A DNA stretch of 64,000 nucleotides from Imperialibacter sp963977595 (GTDB lineage Bacteria; Bacteroidota; Bacteroidia; Cytophagales; Cyclobacteriaceae), in NCBI RefSeq assembly GCF_048007035.1, contig NZ_CP180355.1:4588001-4652000 (forward strand), written 5' to 3'. Below are positions 45,059 to 54,901 of the stretch, piece by piece (within the stretch, counting starts at the first letter, position 1; each line of letters opens with the position of its first letter). Position numbers and translations under genes: made by a program. The notes beneath the pieces are model-generated. The model saw nothing but the letters and a program-made list of their open reading frames with translations, did no database searches and was not told the origin of the DNA.

Positions 45059-45172
45059 AAACTGTTCATACAGCCTCAGTGAGTTTGTTGGGTGCAAAAG
45101 TTCTTCAAACTTTTTAGCTGCTGAACAGTTTTAATATCTTGTCCAAAGTTCCTGTACTACTTATACCACTCA

Positions 45173-45853
45173 ATGAACATTCTTTTAATCGAAGACGAAC
45201 CAAGTGTCATCTCATTGATCCAGAGAAGCTTTTCATCTTCTGGTTACAAAACGAGTGTGGCAATGGATGGTGAAACAGGCTTACAAATGGCATTGAATAA
45301 TGATTTTGATTTGATCATTTTGGATCTGATGTTGCCTCTTATGAGTGGAATGGAGGTTTGTAAAAATTTCAGAGTTAAGAATACACATACGCCGTTGCTC
45401 ATGCTTACTGCGCTGAGCACTACGGAAAACATTGTGGCCGGACTTGATGGTGGGGCTGACGACTACATGACCAAGCCATTTAAACTTGCTGAACTGAACG
45501 CCCGTGTACGAACGCTCACACGCCGACCGGGTACCCGCCCTGAGGAAGGGGATAAGTTGGCATTTTCTGATATCGAGCTAGACAGGGCTACAAAAATAGT
45601 AACCCGGGCAGGAAAAAAAATATCTCTTACCGCAACTGAATTTCGACTACTCGAATTCCTTCTCGCTAACAGAAACAGGGTATTGTCCCGAATGGAAATC
45701 CTTGAAACCGTGTGGGATATTAATTTTAATTTGGGCACCAATGTAGTTGACGTATATATTAACTATTTGCGAAAAAAAATTGATGTAAATAGTGACAATA
45801 AGCTCATCCATACTGTGTTCGGAATGGGTTATGTCATGAGAAGTGAAGAATGA
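45173..45853 (+). CDS. OmpR-family response regulator (system 2)
   Basis: 226 residues with a complete receiver (E7/D8, D51, T79, K101) and an OmpR-type winged helix ('ISLTATEFRLLEFLLANRNRVLSRMEILETVWDINFNLGTNVVDVYINYLRKKID'). It is clearly a paralogue of the regulator at 41965: same length and same residue positions, with strings such as TNVV.VYIN.LRKKID shared. It overlaps the kinase gene by 4 bp (ATGA). Confidence 0.95.
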   Translation: MNILLIEDEPSVISLIQRSFSSSGYKTSVAMDGETGLQMALNNDFDLIILDLMLPLMSGMEVCKNFRVKNTHTPLLMLTALSTTENIVAGLDGGADDYMTKPFKLAELNARVRTLTRRPGTRPEEGDKLAFSDIELDRATKIVTRAGKKISLTATEFRLLEFLLANRNRVLSRMEILETVWDINFNLGTNVVDVYINYLRKKIDVNSDNKLIHTVFGMGYVMRSEE

Positions 45854-47235
45854 GCATCCATAATAAAATATCACTGATTGTTACCGGTATCACCGGAGCC
45901 ATAATTCTTCTACTGAGCACCTTCATTTATATTTTTTCTGAGCGGAGCACCTTCGAGATGTTTTTTCATAGACTCGAAGTCCGAGCGGCTATCATTGGAC
46001 ACGCTTACCTTGAAGACAATGAGAGCAATGCCGCAATCTATCACACGGTGAAGGAAAGGCATCTAAAAAACCTGCCAGATGAAGATCACTATATTATCGA
46101 ATTGGTAGGTATTGGTTCGCCGATCTCGTCGGATCAAAAGCCGGATTTGCCGCTTGACAATAGTTTCTATAAGCAACTGATTCAGGAGGGCAGAGTACGA
46201 TATTTTGCTAACGATGTTTTTTATATCGGAGAGCTGATTCATGAAGGGGAAAGAGACATAGCTGTGGTCTCCGAAGCAGTAGACACGCTTGGGTTGGAGG
46301 AACTTGCATACCTGAAAAAGCTGCTGATATTCGGTTTCTTCGGAAGCATTGTCATTACCTATTCTTTGGGCAGGCTTTTATCAAGCCAGATTTTTAAACC
46401 GGTAAGAGAAATTATAGATAAAGTAAAAGGGATTAGTGTTTACAATCTAAATGAGCGTCTCGAGGATACTAAAAGCGATGACGTTATTGCAGACCTTACG
46501 CATACATTTAACGATATGCTTATCCGTCTGCAAATGACATTTGAGATGCAGAACAACTTTATCAGTAACGCCTCGCATGAATTCAAAACCCCGCTGACCA
46601 TTATTGCGGGAGAAGCGGAACTTGTGCAGGAGGATGGGGAGCTTTCCGATAATTTGAAACAGTCTCTTGAGGTCATTACGAACGAAGCAGAAAAGTTAAA
46701 GGAGTTGATAGATGGAATGTTGGCCATTGCTCAAACAGGATTCGACGGAATAAAGCAACATTGGGGAGAAGTCCGGCTGGACGAAATCATCCTTTCTGTA
46801 AAAAATACAATTAACAAAATTCATTTTAACAACAAAGTGGAGGTAGACTTTGGCGATCTACCTGATGATAATGGAAGGTTATGCCTCGAAGGCAATAGTA
46901 CTTTGCTTAGGGTCGCTCTTAGTAACATTGTTTTGAATGCCTGCAAGTATTCTGATAATAACAAGGTTAGGATCAGGGTGACTACTGACGACAGACGAAT
47001 ATATGTGCAAGTTAGCGATCAGGGTATTGGTATTCCTGAGCGAGACTTACCACAGGTATTTGTGCCATTCTTCAGGGCATCGAATACTCATAGATATCAG
47101 GGTCACGGGGTTGGGCTTCCCCTAGCCAACAACATCGTAAGGATGCACAAAGGCCACGTGAATGTAAAGAGCAAAGAGGGTGAAGGCACCACGGTAATAG
47201 TCTATTTTCCTAACTTGACGGAAAAAGAGCTCTAA
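45850..47235 (+). CDS. HAMP-containing sensor histidine kinase (system 2)
   Basis: 461 residues. TM1 (about 7-30), sensor region of about 125 residues, TM2 (about 158-175), HAMP, HisKA with H243 in 'NASHEFKTPLTII', N box 'NIVLNACKYSD', G1 'SDQGIGIPE' and G2 'GHGVGLPLANNIV'. It is a paralogue of the first kinase with the same architecture. It pairs with the regulator it overlaps. A USP-like gene and a bestrophin gene follow on the same strand. Confidence 0.95.
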   Translation: MSIHNKISLIVTGITGAIILLLSTFIYIFSERSTFEMFFHRLEVRAAIIGHAYLEDNESNAAIYHTVKERHLKNLPDEDHYIIELVGIGSPISSDQKPDLPLDNSFYKQLIQEGRVRYFANDVFYIGELIHEGERDIAVVSEAVDTLGLEELAYLKKLLIFGFFGSIVITYSLGRLLSSQIFKPVREIIDKVKGISVYNLNERLEDTKSDDVIADLTHTFNDMLIRLQMTFEMQNNFISNASHEFKTPLTIIAGEAELVQEDGELSDNLKQSLEVITNEAEKLKELIDGMLAIAQTGFDGIKQHWGEVRLDEIILSVKNTINKIHFNNKVEVDFGDLPDDNGRLCLEGNSTLLRVALSNIVLNACKYSDNNKVRIRVTTDDRRIYVQVSDQGIGIPERDLPQVFVPFFRASNTHRYQGHGVGLPLANNIVRMHKGHVNVKSKEGEGTTVIVYFPNLTEKEL

Positions 47236-47328
47236 CGAAATTCTAATAATCCTCTTAAAAGATTATAATCTACCTCTTATATCGTCCTAATGTCTTGAAG
47301 GCATTATTGTAGAAAAATAATCTACAAT

Positions 47329-47787
47329 ATGAAGACAATCCTTATTCCCTCCGATTTTGCCAAAGATTCTGTGGCAGTAGCCCAAGAAGCTGTTCACGTA
47401 GTTGAGGGAGATGTCCGTCTACTGTTTATCCATGCTTTTAGCATGCCAGACAGCGAGCAAGATCTACTTTATGGTAACTACAGAAAGAGAGACAGAAAGT
47501 ATATATCCGATGAATTTATGAGAGAGGTGGAGGATCTTAAAGATGTTTTGTCTTATAAGATTAAACATATAGTTGTTGATTTCTTTTATGGCACTACTCC
47601 AATGCTTCTCGAAAATTACTTGGACTACTATGAGGTGTCGTTGATTGCCTATTCCTCCAAAAGGAAACCCGGGAGATTGTCGGTAAATAGCATTGACTTT
47701 GATTCAATCATAAAACGATCCAGCCGCATGTCGGTCGATATTGACTCTTTTGAGAACCTCAGATCGATTTTAACTCCTTTTGCCTGA
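47329..47787 (+). CDS. Universal stress protein-like protein
   Basis: 152 residues. The N-terminus 'MKTILIPSDFAKDSVAVAQEAVHVV' is that of a UspA fold, and 'LLENYLDYYEVSLIAYSSKRKPG' would be the strand-4 region. The ATP-binding Gly-rich signature (GxxGxxxxxxxxxGS) is absent, so it is probably a non-ATP-binding or diverged member. It lies 93 bp after kinase 2 and 33 bp before the bestrophin gene. Confidence 0.6.
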   Translation: MKTILIPSDFAKDSVAVAQEAVHVVEGDVRLLFIHAFSMPDSEQDLLYGNYRKRDRKYISDEFMREVEDLKDVLSYKIKHIVVDFFYGTTPMLLENYLDYYEVSLIAYSSKRKPGRLSVNSIDFDSIIKRSSRMSVDIDSFENLRSILTPFA

Positions 47788-47820
47788 GTCAGATTATTAT
47801 TCAAAACTTGAGAGCCCTAA

Positions 47821-48729
47821 ATGTTATTAAAGAGTAATATTCCAATCAGGTACGTCATAGGTAAAATCAAGTACGAGATTTTGGTGGTAATGGCCTATGG
47901 TATTGCCATTGAAATGGTGTACCAGAACTTCCATGTTTCCGAAATATCTATCCCGATGACTGTGCCTACAGTTCTCGGGACAATTATTTCTTTGCTGCTA
48001 GCCTTTCGCTCAAATCAGGCATATGACAGGTGGTGGGAGGCCAGAATAATCTGGGGAGCTATTGTAAACGACAGCCGTACACTTGCCAGGCAGGTGCTTT
48101 CGTTGGTAAATGAAGATATTGACCCGGACTCATCCCGGAGATTTCAGGAAAGGTTTATTCATAGGCAAGTGGCTTGGTGCTACGCATTGGGTAAGGGGTT
48201 GAGGAAAGACAATCCCTTCCCATTTGTAGAAGGCCATGTAAGTGATCCTGAGCTTGAGTCCCTGGCAAGTTACGATAATGTACATGTGGGACTTACTCTT
48301 CTTCAGTCGATTGACTTGCGGAACGCTTATCAGAAGGGATGGCTGAATGATTTTCAGCAGGTTGAAATCGATAAAACTTTGACCAGGCTTTGTGACTCTA
48401 TGGGTAAATGTGAACGTATAAAAAATACTGTTTTCCCTTCTACTTACAGCTTGTACATACACCTCGCTCTTCACTTCTTTATTTTACTATTGCCCTTCGC
48501 TATGCTCGATCTGTTTGGATTTTTTATGGTTCCAATTCTTGTAGTCATTGCAGCATGCTTTTTTCTCATCGAGAAAATGGCTATCCATCTTCAGGATCCT
48601 TTCGAGAATAAGCCGACCGATACCCCAGTGCTTGCGATTTCGAGAAATATAGAGCGTGATTTGAAGCAAATGTTACGGGAGAAGCATATCCCGGAGTCGA
48701 TGAAGCCCAAAGAATTTTACATCTTATAG
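47821..48729 (+). CDS. Bestrophin-family anion channel
   Basis: 302 residues. It follows the bacterial bestrophin/UPF0187 pattern: an N-terminal helix, 'IPMTVPTVLGTIISLLLAFRSNQAYDRWWEARIIWGAIVNDSR' (the family signature), and two later membrane helices (about 210-250: 'LHFFILLLPFAMLDLFGFFMVPILVVIAACFFLI'). It ends in a cytoplasmic helix with a Glu/Asp-rich segment. Bacterial homologues form pentameric ion channels. It is closed by a strong terminator. Confidence 0.9.
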   Translation: MLLKSNIPIRYVIGKIKYEILVVMAYGIAIEMVYQNFHVSEISIPMTVPTVLGTIISLLLAFRSNQAYDRWWEARIIWGAIVNDSRTLARQVLSLVNEDIDPDSSRRFQERFIHRQVAWCYALGKGLRKDNPFPFVEGHVSDPELESLASYDNVHVGLTLLQSIDLRNAYQKGWLNDFQQVEIDKTLTRLCDSMGKCERIKNTVFPSTYSLYIHLALHFFILLLPFAMLDLFGFFMVPILVVIAACFFLIEKMAIHLQDPFENKPTDTPVLAISRNIERDLKQMLREKHIPESMKPKEFYIL

Positions 48730-48789
48730 CATAATCATCAGGAGTATTTGATAAAAGCTTGCAGGAACATCAAGCGTTTCGGTTGGTAG

Positions 48790-48826
48790 AGCACAACGGC
48801 GAAAAATTTTCGCCGTTGTGCTTTTT
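48790..48826 (+). terminator. Strong terminator between bestrophin and PD40 genes
   Basis: A perfect 16-bp stem (48790-48805 with 48807-48822; AGCACAACGGCGAAAA and its complement) is followed by CTTTTT. It lies between the convergent genes and probably stops transcription from both sides. Confidence 0.9.
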
Positions 48827-48853
48827 AGCCTATTCGGCGGCAACCTTCGGTGG

Positions 48854-49816
48854 CTACTTTTCGACTACCGGCATCCTCACCCAATAAATGTCTCCCCTTC
48901 CATTACCAGGGGAGTTGAGCTGCCTGACAAATTCTTCGTATGTTGGAGAGCCTTCCGTCTGATCGGAAGATTTGACTCTTTCACTGGTGAAAAAAAGCCA
49001 CTGTCCGTCTGGCGAAACATATGGGCAATAGTCGAGCCTGGGGCTGTTAATGGCATCACCCATGTTAACTGCCAGCTGCCACTTGCCCGCAGCATCTTTT
49101 CTGCTGATGTATAAATCGCCACCTCCCTGGCTGCCTTCCCGCTGCCAGGAGCCAAAAATGATAAACTGTTCGTCCGGGTCAACGAAGGCATTGTATTCGT
49201 CGGTGGATGAATTGACCGCCGAGTCCAATGGCTCAGGTGTCATGAACTTGCCATTTTCAAACCTGGAAAGAACGATGTCTTCTCCGCCCATGCCACCTTC
49301 TTCCAGCCTGAGTGTGAAATAAAGGTTGCCACTTTTGACTACAGATGGGTAATACTCATGGCCATCGGAATTCACAGGCGCTCCCATATTTTTGGCTTCC
49401 GTCCAGCTTCCATCCTGTTGTTTTTCGACATACCAAATATCAAAGTCTTTGTCGGGCCCACCATTTGTTAGCGACCGCCTTGAGGCAAAATATAGCTTCG
49501 ACCCATCGGGCGAGAAGGCAGGTTCAATGTCATAACTATTACCAGAGAAAGAAGCAATGGCTGGGTCTTCCCAGCGCCCTTCACGATACTTGCGCATTAC
49601 AATCACACTCTTTTGGACGCCCACCAGAGAATAGTAGATTTCAGTTCCATCGGGGGAAATCGCAATATCTCTTTCGTTGTTGCCAGTTGAGACATTCGCA
49701 GGAGCAAACATTTCAGGAGTGGTGCCAGGCGTTGACTGGCCAAGGTATTCCCACGGCTTTTCAGGTTGTGCTTTACAACCGACAATCAGTGCAAACAGAA
49801 GCAAATAGCGATTCAT
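48854..49816 (-). CDS. PD40/TolB-like beta-propeller lipoprotein
   Basis: 320 residues. The signal ends in a lipobox (LLFALIVGC). Several WD40-like PD40 repeats follow: 'RDIAISPDGTEIYYSL', 'IEPAFSPDGSKLYFASRR', 'YNAFVDPDEQFIIFGS' and 'CPYVSPDGQWLFFTSER'. The fold is a beta propeller exposed on the periplasmic or outer face of the envelope. Proteins of this kind in Bacteroidota often accompany OmpA- or secretion-related genes, but no such partner is adjacent. Ligand unknown. Confidence 0.85.
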   Translation of the reverse strand: MNRYLLLFALIVGCKAQPEKPWEYLGQSTPGTTPEMFAPANVSTGNNERDIAISPDGTEIYYSLVGVQKSVIVMRKYREGRWEDPAIASFSGNSYDIEPAFSPDGSKLYFASRRSLTNGGPDKDFDIWYVEKQQDGSWTEAKNMGAPVNSDGHEYYPSVVKSGNLYFTLRLEEGGMGGEDIVLSRFENGKFMTPEPLDSAVNSSTDEYNAFVDPDEQFIIFGSWQREGSQGGGDLYISRKDAAGKWQLAVNMGDAINSPRLDYCPYVSPDGQWLFFTSERVKSSDQTEGSPTYEEFVRQLNSPGNGRGDIYWVRMPVVEK

Positions 49817-50069
49817 GGTGATAGATTTAGTGACGTTAGGTTAATCCCTGCTGCGTTTCTTTCGGGCAGCCTTTCTTAGAACAACCCACCGGCAATCGGG
49901 CCGTATTTCGGCAAAGGTTCATTTTATGTTCAGTCAGGCATCGTACACGCCGGAATGCCGACATTCATTTCGATGCTTTTGAGAATTTTATTTCTGACAT
50001 CTGCGTTAATTTGCAATTGATATGAAGGACGGCCAAAGTTTTGGGTGATATATTTTTAGAAAAAGATTG

Positions 50070-51299
50070 ATGAACAACGGAGCAGTTGCGGCCACTATGG
50101 CCAACGAAACCACCAACAAAGCCACATTTTCCATTTTGGTTGCACTTAGTATTTCACACCTGTTGAACGACACTATGCAGTCGCTGATCCCATCCATTTA
50201 CCCGATGGTGAAGGAGAATTATCAGCTCACGTTCAGCCAGATTGGCTTAATTACACTTACGTTTCAGCTGACGGCCTCCCTGCTACAGCCTGTAGTGGGT
50301 GCATTTACAGATAAGCGGCCACAGCCATTTTCACTAGCTATTGGAATGGGCTTCACCCTGCTAGGACTGCTGGGCATGTCTATGGCCGGAAGCTTTACCA
50401 TGATTCTTGTGTCGGCGGCTTTTATAGGCCTGGGTTCATCTGTTTTTCATCCGGAAGCATCCCGGATGGCACACATGGCGTCCGGCGGCCGTCATGGAAT
50501 GGCTCAGTCGTTGTTTCAGGTGGGAGGCAATGCAGGAAGCTCCCTGGGACCGTTGCTGGCAGCGTTGATCATCGTTCCGCTTGGGCAATTTCACGTCATA
50601 TGGTTTTCTCTGCTGGCACTGTTGGCGATGATTATATTGGCCAACGTCGGCAAATGGTACAAGTTTCAGTTGGTCGTTAAGAGCAGGAAAGCCAAGCGAG
50701 CCGTTGCCGAGCCGGAAAAAATATTCGCCCTTCCGGTAAGGAAGGTAGTCTGGTCGTTGACTATTTTGTTATTGCTCATTTTTTCCAAGTATATCTATAT
50801 GACCAGCATGAGCAGCTACTTTACTTTTTACCTGATTCAAAAATTTGATGTTTCGGTAAAGGCATCGCAGCTGTACTTATTTATGTTCCTTTTTGCTGTT
50901 GCTGCCGGCACCTTCCTTGGAGGCCCCATGGGAGACCGGTTTGGTCGCAAGTATGTGATCTGGTTTTCGATACTTGGCGCAGCTCCTTTCACGCTGATGC
51001 TGCCTTATGCCAGCCTGTTCTGGACGGGGGTGTTAAGCGTAGTTATTGGCCTCATATTGTCGTCAGCTTTCTCCGCCATTCTTGTTTATGCCCAGGAGTT
51101 GGTGCCTGGCAAAGTGGGCATGATTGCCGGACTGTTCTTTGGCCTGGCTTTCGGTACTGCCGGCATCGGGTCGGCCTTGCTCGGGGAACTAGCTGATAGA
51201 ACCAGCATTGAATATGTCTTTGCTATATGTTCTTTCCTACCCCTGCTGGGTATTATAGCTGTGCTCTTGCCGGGCAGAAAGGAGCTCCAGGCTGGTTAA
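50070..51299 (+). CDS. Fsr-like MFS efflux transporter
   Basis: 409 residues from ATG 50070; a TTG directly upstream also opens the frame. Twelve hydrophobic helices. The start 'LSISHLLNDTMQSLIPSIYPMVKENYQLTFSQIGLITLTFQLTASLLQPVVGAFTDKRP' is the pattern of fosmidomycin-resistance-type (Fsr) MFS proteins, with the MFS loop motifs DKRPQP and GDRFGRK. It probably exports a small drug or metabolite. It stands alone between the PD40 gene (divergent) and an FtsX permease. Confidence 0.88.
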   Translation: MNNGAVAATMANETTNKATFSILVALSISHLLNDTMQSLIPSIYPMVKENYQLTFSQIGLITLTFQLTASLLQPVVGAFTDKRPQPFSLAIGMGFTLLGLLGMSMAGSFTMILVSAAFIGLGSSVFHPEASRMAHMASGGRHGMAQSLFQVGGNAGSSLGPLLAALIIVPLGQFHVIWFSLLALLAMIILANVGKWYKFQLVVKSRKAKRAVAEPEKIFALPVRKVVWSLTILLLLIFSKYIYMTSMSSYFTFYLIQKFDVSVKASQLYLFMFLFAVAAGTFLGGPMGDRFGRKYVIWFSILGAAPFTLMLPYASLFWTGVLSVVIGLILSSAFSAILVYAQELVPGKVGMIAGLFFGLAFGTAGIGSALLGELADRTSIEYVFAICSFLPLLGIIAVLLPGRKELQAG

Positions 51300-51453
51300 T
51301 GTTTGGGATGTTTGGCAGTGACCGGTACCGTCCGCTGGCGGGCAAATCAGCTTTGTTACTGGAAATATAATATTTGCAATTAGTTGATTTTCAGTTAATT
51401 AATTTATGGAACGATGATTGCAAAAGCGCCGACAAAGTAAAACCGCTATCACT

Positions 51454-53853
51454 ATGTTGACGAACTTCTTGAAATCAGCACTCCGCAACAGCCTGCGGCA
51501 CAGAGGCTACACACTGATCAATGTCCTGGGCTTGTCGGTAGGCCTGGGAGTGTTTTTGATCCTCATGTTCTATATCAGATATGAGCAAAGCTTCAACTTG
51601 TATCACTCGAAAGCTGATAAGATTTATAGAATCGTAGAAAGTGGGACTACTCCTGAAGCGGGAGAAGTGAAAACTATTTTCACGAACTGGGCCATGGGAG
51701 GGGCGTTGAAAGCTGAGTTTCCTGAGGTAGAGAACGTCGCCAGGGTGTTTATTTTTGGCGGTGCTATGCACACAATCGGCGAGAAGAAATTTCTGGAGCG
51801 AAATTATTATGTAGTTGAGAAGTCATATTTTGAGGTGTTCGACCACCAATTCACAGCAGGAAGTATCGCCCAGGACGTTGGTAACAATGGTGTGGATCTG
51901 ATCTTGACTCATTCGGCAGCCAAAAAGTATTTTGGTGCTGAGAACCCTGTTGGCAAAATGATTGACTCTGACCGATTTGGCTCCTGTAAGGTGGTGGCTG
52001 TGATAGAGGATGTGCCAAAAAATTCAAGCTTTCAACCTGATTTCTTTTATCTCGCCGACATAAAAATGTGGAGCGAAAATTACCAAAGATATTTCGCCAG
52101 CTGGGAGCCTCGAAATTGCGGCACTTTTCTGGTGCTGAACGATCAGTCGGCGGTTGCCTCTGTCATGCAAAAGAAGGAAACGTTTCTGAAAGACAACCTG
52201 GGAGAGCAGTGGAAGACAAGGGATTTTGAGTTGCAGCCATTTACGGATGTGCACCTCAGGTCTGTAGACATTGACACTCCCACCCAGCATGCCAAGGGTA
52301 ATCAGCAATACATCATCATTTTCGGGCTCATAGCAATTTTTGTGCTTGTTATCGCTGTCATCAATTACATCAACCTGGCCACCGCAAGAGCTATTTTCAG
52401 GCGTAAGGAGGTGGGTATTCGCAAAGTGGTTGGTGCATCGAAAGGGCAGCTGATAAGCCAATTTTTAGTGGAGTCGATGTTGGTTTCAACTGTGGCATTA
52501 ATTGCCGCATTAGGGCTTATCGAACTGGCACTTCCATGGTTCAATAGCCTTACTGAAAGAACTATCGAGATCCCTTATCTTCAGCAGCCTTTCATCCTTG
52601 TGGCAATCTTCAGTGTGAGCGCTATAACGGGCATCTTTTCCGGCTTGGTACCTGCTTTCATTATTTCAGCGTATCAACCGGGCCAGGTGCTCGGCGGGCA
52701 CTTTCAAAAGGTCGGTAATTTGATATCCCGAAAAGTATTGGTGGTCTTCCAATTCTCGTTGTCCATTGTTCTGATTATTGCTACCGCTGTGGTGTACAAT
52801 CAAATGGACTATGTACAAAACCGGGATATGGGATTCGACAAAGAACGAAAAATGGTGATTGATATTAACTCAGGAAATGTCCGGAGAAGCTTCAGAGCCA
52901 TGAAGAGCGAGTTTGCTTCCCATCCTGATGTTCTGAATGTGGCGGCGGTCAGTCGGGTGCCTGGTGAGTGGAAATCACTCCCTGCTGTTTCTGTGACAAA
53001 GACGGCAGGCGAAGACCCCCAACTGATGCGTTTTATGGGTTTTGACCCTGATGCACTTGAGACATTTGATATCAAATTAAAGGTGGGGAGCAACTTTTCA
53101 GGTAACGATCAGTTAGATTCTCTCCATGTTCTGCTCAACGAAAAAGCAGTTGCAATGCTCGGGGGCGAAGGCATCGTTGGTGAGAGGATTCAGTTTCACG
53201 ACGGGGAAGAATCCATTACTTCTCAGGTAGTAGGGATTGTGGAAAACTTCAATTTCGAGTCCCTTTATCAGGAGATTGGCCCGATGGTGATCGGCCCGTG
53301 GAACAATGTGATAATGTCCATCGACTACTTCGTGCTCAACACCAAAGGTGACCCCTCTAATGTACTGGAACATGCAAGTGCTGTGCATGATAAGTTTGCT
53401 CCTGAGGGTTCCATAGAATACAATTTTCTTGACCAACAGTGGGAACGGTATTATAGGGATGATGTGAAGAGAGGAACCGTCTTTGCGCTGGCGGCGGGGT
53501 TGGCAATTTTTATTGCTTGTCTCGGCCTGCTTGGCCTGGCTAGTTTCGCAACCTCACTGCGGCTGAAGGAGTTTGGCATCAGGAAAGTGCTGGGCGCCTC
53601 CAACCAGCAGCTGGTTTACCTGATCTCGAAAGAGTTTCTGTTGCTGGTGCTGATTGGTTTCGCACTGGGCAGCCCACTGGCCTATTGGCTGATGGACAAA
53701 TGGCTAAGTAGCTTCGCCTATGCTGAAGGGCTTTCGATATCGACATTTGCAATAACAGGACTTGCTGTTGCCCTGATAGCGTTGCTTACCGTTGGCTACA
53801 AGTCTTTGCAGGCTGCTCGCCGCAACCCGACCGCCTCTTTGCGAAATGAGTAA
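51454..53853 (+). CDS. FtsX-like ABC transporter permease (MacB type)
   Basis: 799 residues from ATG 51454 (MLTNFLKSALRNSLRHRGYTLINVLGLSVG). It has the Bacteroidota eight-helix layout: TM1, periplasmic MacB_PCD domain (about 45-270), three helices (about 275-420, 'ARAIFRRKEVGIRKVVGASKGQL'), a second periplasmic domain, three more helices ('LRLKEFGIRKVLGASNQQL') and C-terminus 'RRNPTASLRNE'. These permeases use a separate ATPase of the LolD/MacB type, which is absent here. The DUF4097 gene follows after 86 bp. Confidence 0.93.
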   Translation: MLTNFLKSALRNSLRHRGYTLINVLGLSVGLGVFLILMFYIRYEQSFNLYHSKADKIYRIVESGTTPEAGEVKTIFTNWAMGGALKAEFPEVENVARVFIFGGAMHTIGEKKFLERNYYVVEKSYFEVFDHQFTAGSIAQDVGNNGVDLILTHSAAKKYFGAENPVGKMIDSDRFGSCKVVAVIEDVPKNSSFQPDFFYLADIKMWSENYQRYFASWEPRNCGTFLVLNDQSAVASVMQKKETFLKDNLGEQWKTRDFELQPFTDVHLRSVDIDTPTQHAKGNQQYIIIFGLIAIFVLVIAVINYINLATARAIFRRKEVGIRKVVGASKGQLISQFLVESMLVSTVALIAALGLIELALPWFNSLTERTIEIPYLQQPFILVAIFSVSAITGIFSGLVPAFIISAYQPGQVLGGHFQKVGNLISRKVLVVFQFSLSIVLIIATAVVYNQMDYVQNRDMGFDKERKMVIDINSGNVRRSFRAMKSEFASHPDVLNVAAVSRVPGEWKSLPAVSVTKTAGEDPQLMRFMGFDPDALETFDIKLKVGSNFSGNDQLDSLHVLLNEKAVAMLGGEGIVGERIQFHDGEESITSQVVGIVENFNFESLYQEIGPMVIGPWNNVIMSIDYFVLNTKGDPSNVLEHASAVHDKFAPEGSIEYNFLDQQWERYYRDDVKRGTVFALAAGLAIFIACLGLLGLASFATSLRLKEFGIRKVLGASNQQLVYLISKEFLLLVLIGFALGSPLAYWLMDKWLSSFAYAEGLSISTFAITGLAVALIALLTVGYKSLQAARRNPTASLRNE

Positions 53854-53939
53854 ATAAGTGATGACAGTTTGATGTGCAACCTTTTTAGTCGACCTATGTC
53901 TTTTGTCATAAATAGGTTAATCACTCTAAGTCAAAAACT

Positions 53940-54839
53940 ATGAAATTACTCAACAAACCAGGATTAACTGTAGCCTTACTGTTTATGGTGGCGGGAATGG
54001 CAACAGCACAGCAGAAGGTAGACAGAACGTTCAGTGGTATTAATAAAGTAACTATGAGCATTTCGTCCGGCGATGCCTTTTTTGAGAAATCTGCGGATGG
54101 TAAAGTATATGTGGCATTGGAGCATGATATAGACGACTATGAGCCTACTATAGAGCAAAAAGGGTCTACGCTTGTGATCAATGAGGAGAAGATGAAGAAC
54201 CGGAGAAGCTGGAGCGGAGACTCAAAATGGACAATTAAGGTGCCGGATGAAGTTAACATCAGCTTCAATACTGGTAGCGGCGATGTGCAAATTAGTGGGC
54301 TGATGGCTGATCTAAGCACTAATTCGGGCTCTGGAAACACCAGAATTGAAAACTCGAATGGAAAAATCAGAGTGAATACCGGGTCTGGCAACATCCGAGC
54401 CAGAGAGTCTAAAGGTGAGCTTAGCTTCAATGCAGGTTCTGGCAATATCGACTTGTACTCCGTCGACGCTGAAGTGAGCGCCAATGTGGGAAGTGGAAAT
54501 GTGAGTGTCGAAAAACTAAAACTATCGGGAAGAAGCTCATTCAATTCGGGCTCTGGCGACGTTGAGGTGTCTTTAGCTGCCACGCCAGCTTATGATATAT
54601 CGGTTAACAGTGGCTCAGGCGACTCAACGCTTGACTTTGAAGGGAACAAGATTGAGGGTGTGATAGTAATGGAGGCCAACAAAAACAATGGAGACATTGA
54701 TGCTCCATTTGATTTTGACAGCACTGAGGAAATAGGAAATGGCCGCAATACCACAGTGAAGAAAACAAAGAAGATGGGATCTTCTGATGTGAGAATTAAG
54801 GTGAGTACTGGCTCAGGAACCGCTGAAATCAAAAGCTAA
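53940..54839 (+). CDS. Secreted DUF4097-type beta-repeat protein
   Basis: 299 residues. Signal peptide 'LLFMVAGMATAQ'. Residues about 100-240 hold at least six copies of an 18-20-residue unit with the core [ST]-G-S-G-[DN] (NTGSGDVQISG, NSGSGNTRIEN, NTGSGNIRARE, NAGSGNIDLYS, NVGSGNVSVEK, NSGSGDVEVSL). This predicts a regular beta-helix-like stack, as in DUF4097 (adhesin-type) proteins. It is periplasmic or surface exposed and its role is unknown. It follows the FtsX permease and is closed by a terminator. Confidence 0.85.
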   Translation: MKLLNKPGLTVALLFMVAGMATAQQKVDRTFSGINKVTMSISSGDAFFEKSADGKVYVALEHDIDDYEPTIEQKGSTLVINEEKMKNRRSWSGDSKWTIKVPDEVNISFNTGSGDVQISGLMADLSTNSGSGNTRIENSNGKIRVNTGSGNIRARESKGELSFNAGSGNIDLYSVDAEVSANVGSGNVSVEKLKLSGRSSFNSGSGDVEVSLAATPAYDISVNSGSGDSTLDFEGNKIEGVIVMEANKNNGDIDAPFDFDSTEEIGNGRNTTVKKTKKMGSSDVRIKVSTGSGTAEIKS

Positions 54840-54870
54840 ACAGACACTTTTTTTCGCAATTAAGGTATGG

Positions 54871-54901
54871 ATGTCAGGTCATGTGACCTGACATTTTTTT
54901 T
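54871..54901 (+). terminator. Terminator after DUF4097 gene
   Basis: ATGTCAGGTCA (54871-54881) pairs exactly with TGACCTGACAT (54884-54894), followed by eight T. It abuts the stop codon of the convergent small membrane protein gene. Confidence 0.9.

Noticed and set aside
44981..45172. tRNA or small RNA gene in the gap between the two two-component systems
   Set aside because: Only the terminator hairpin is visible; no cloverleaf or CCA-end pattern.
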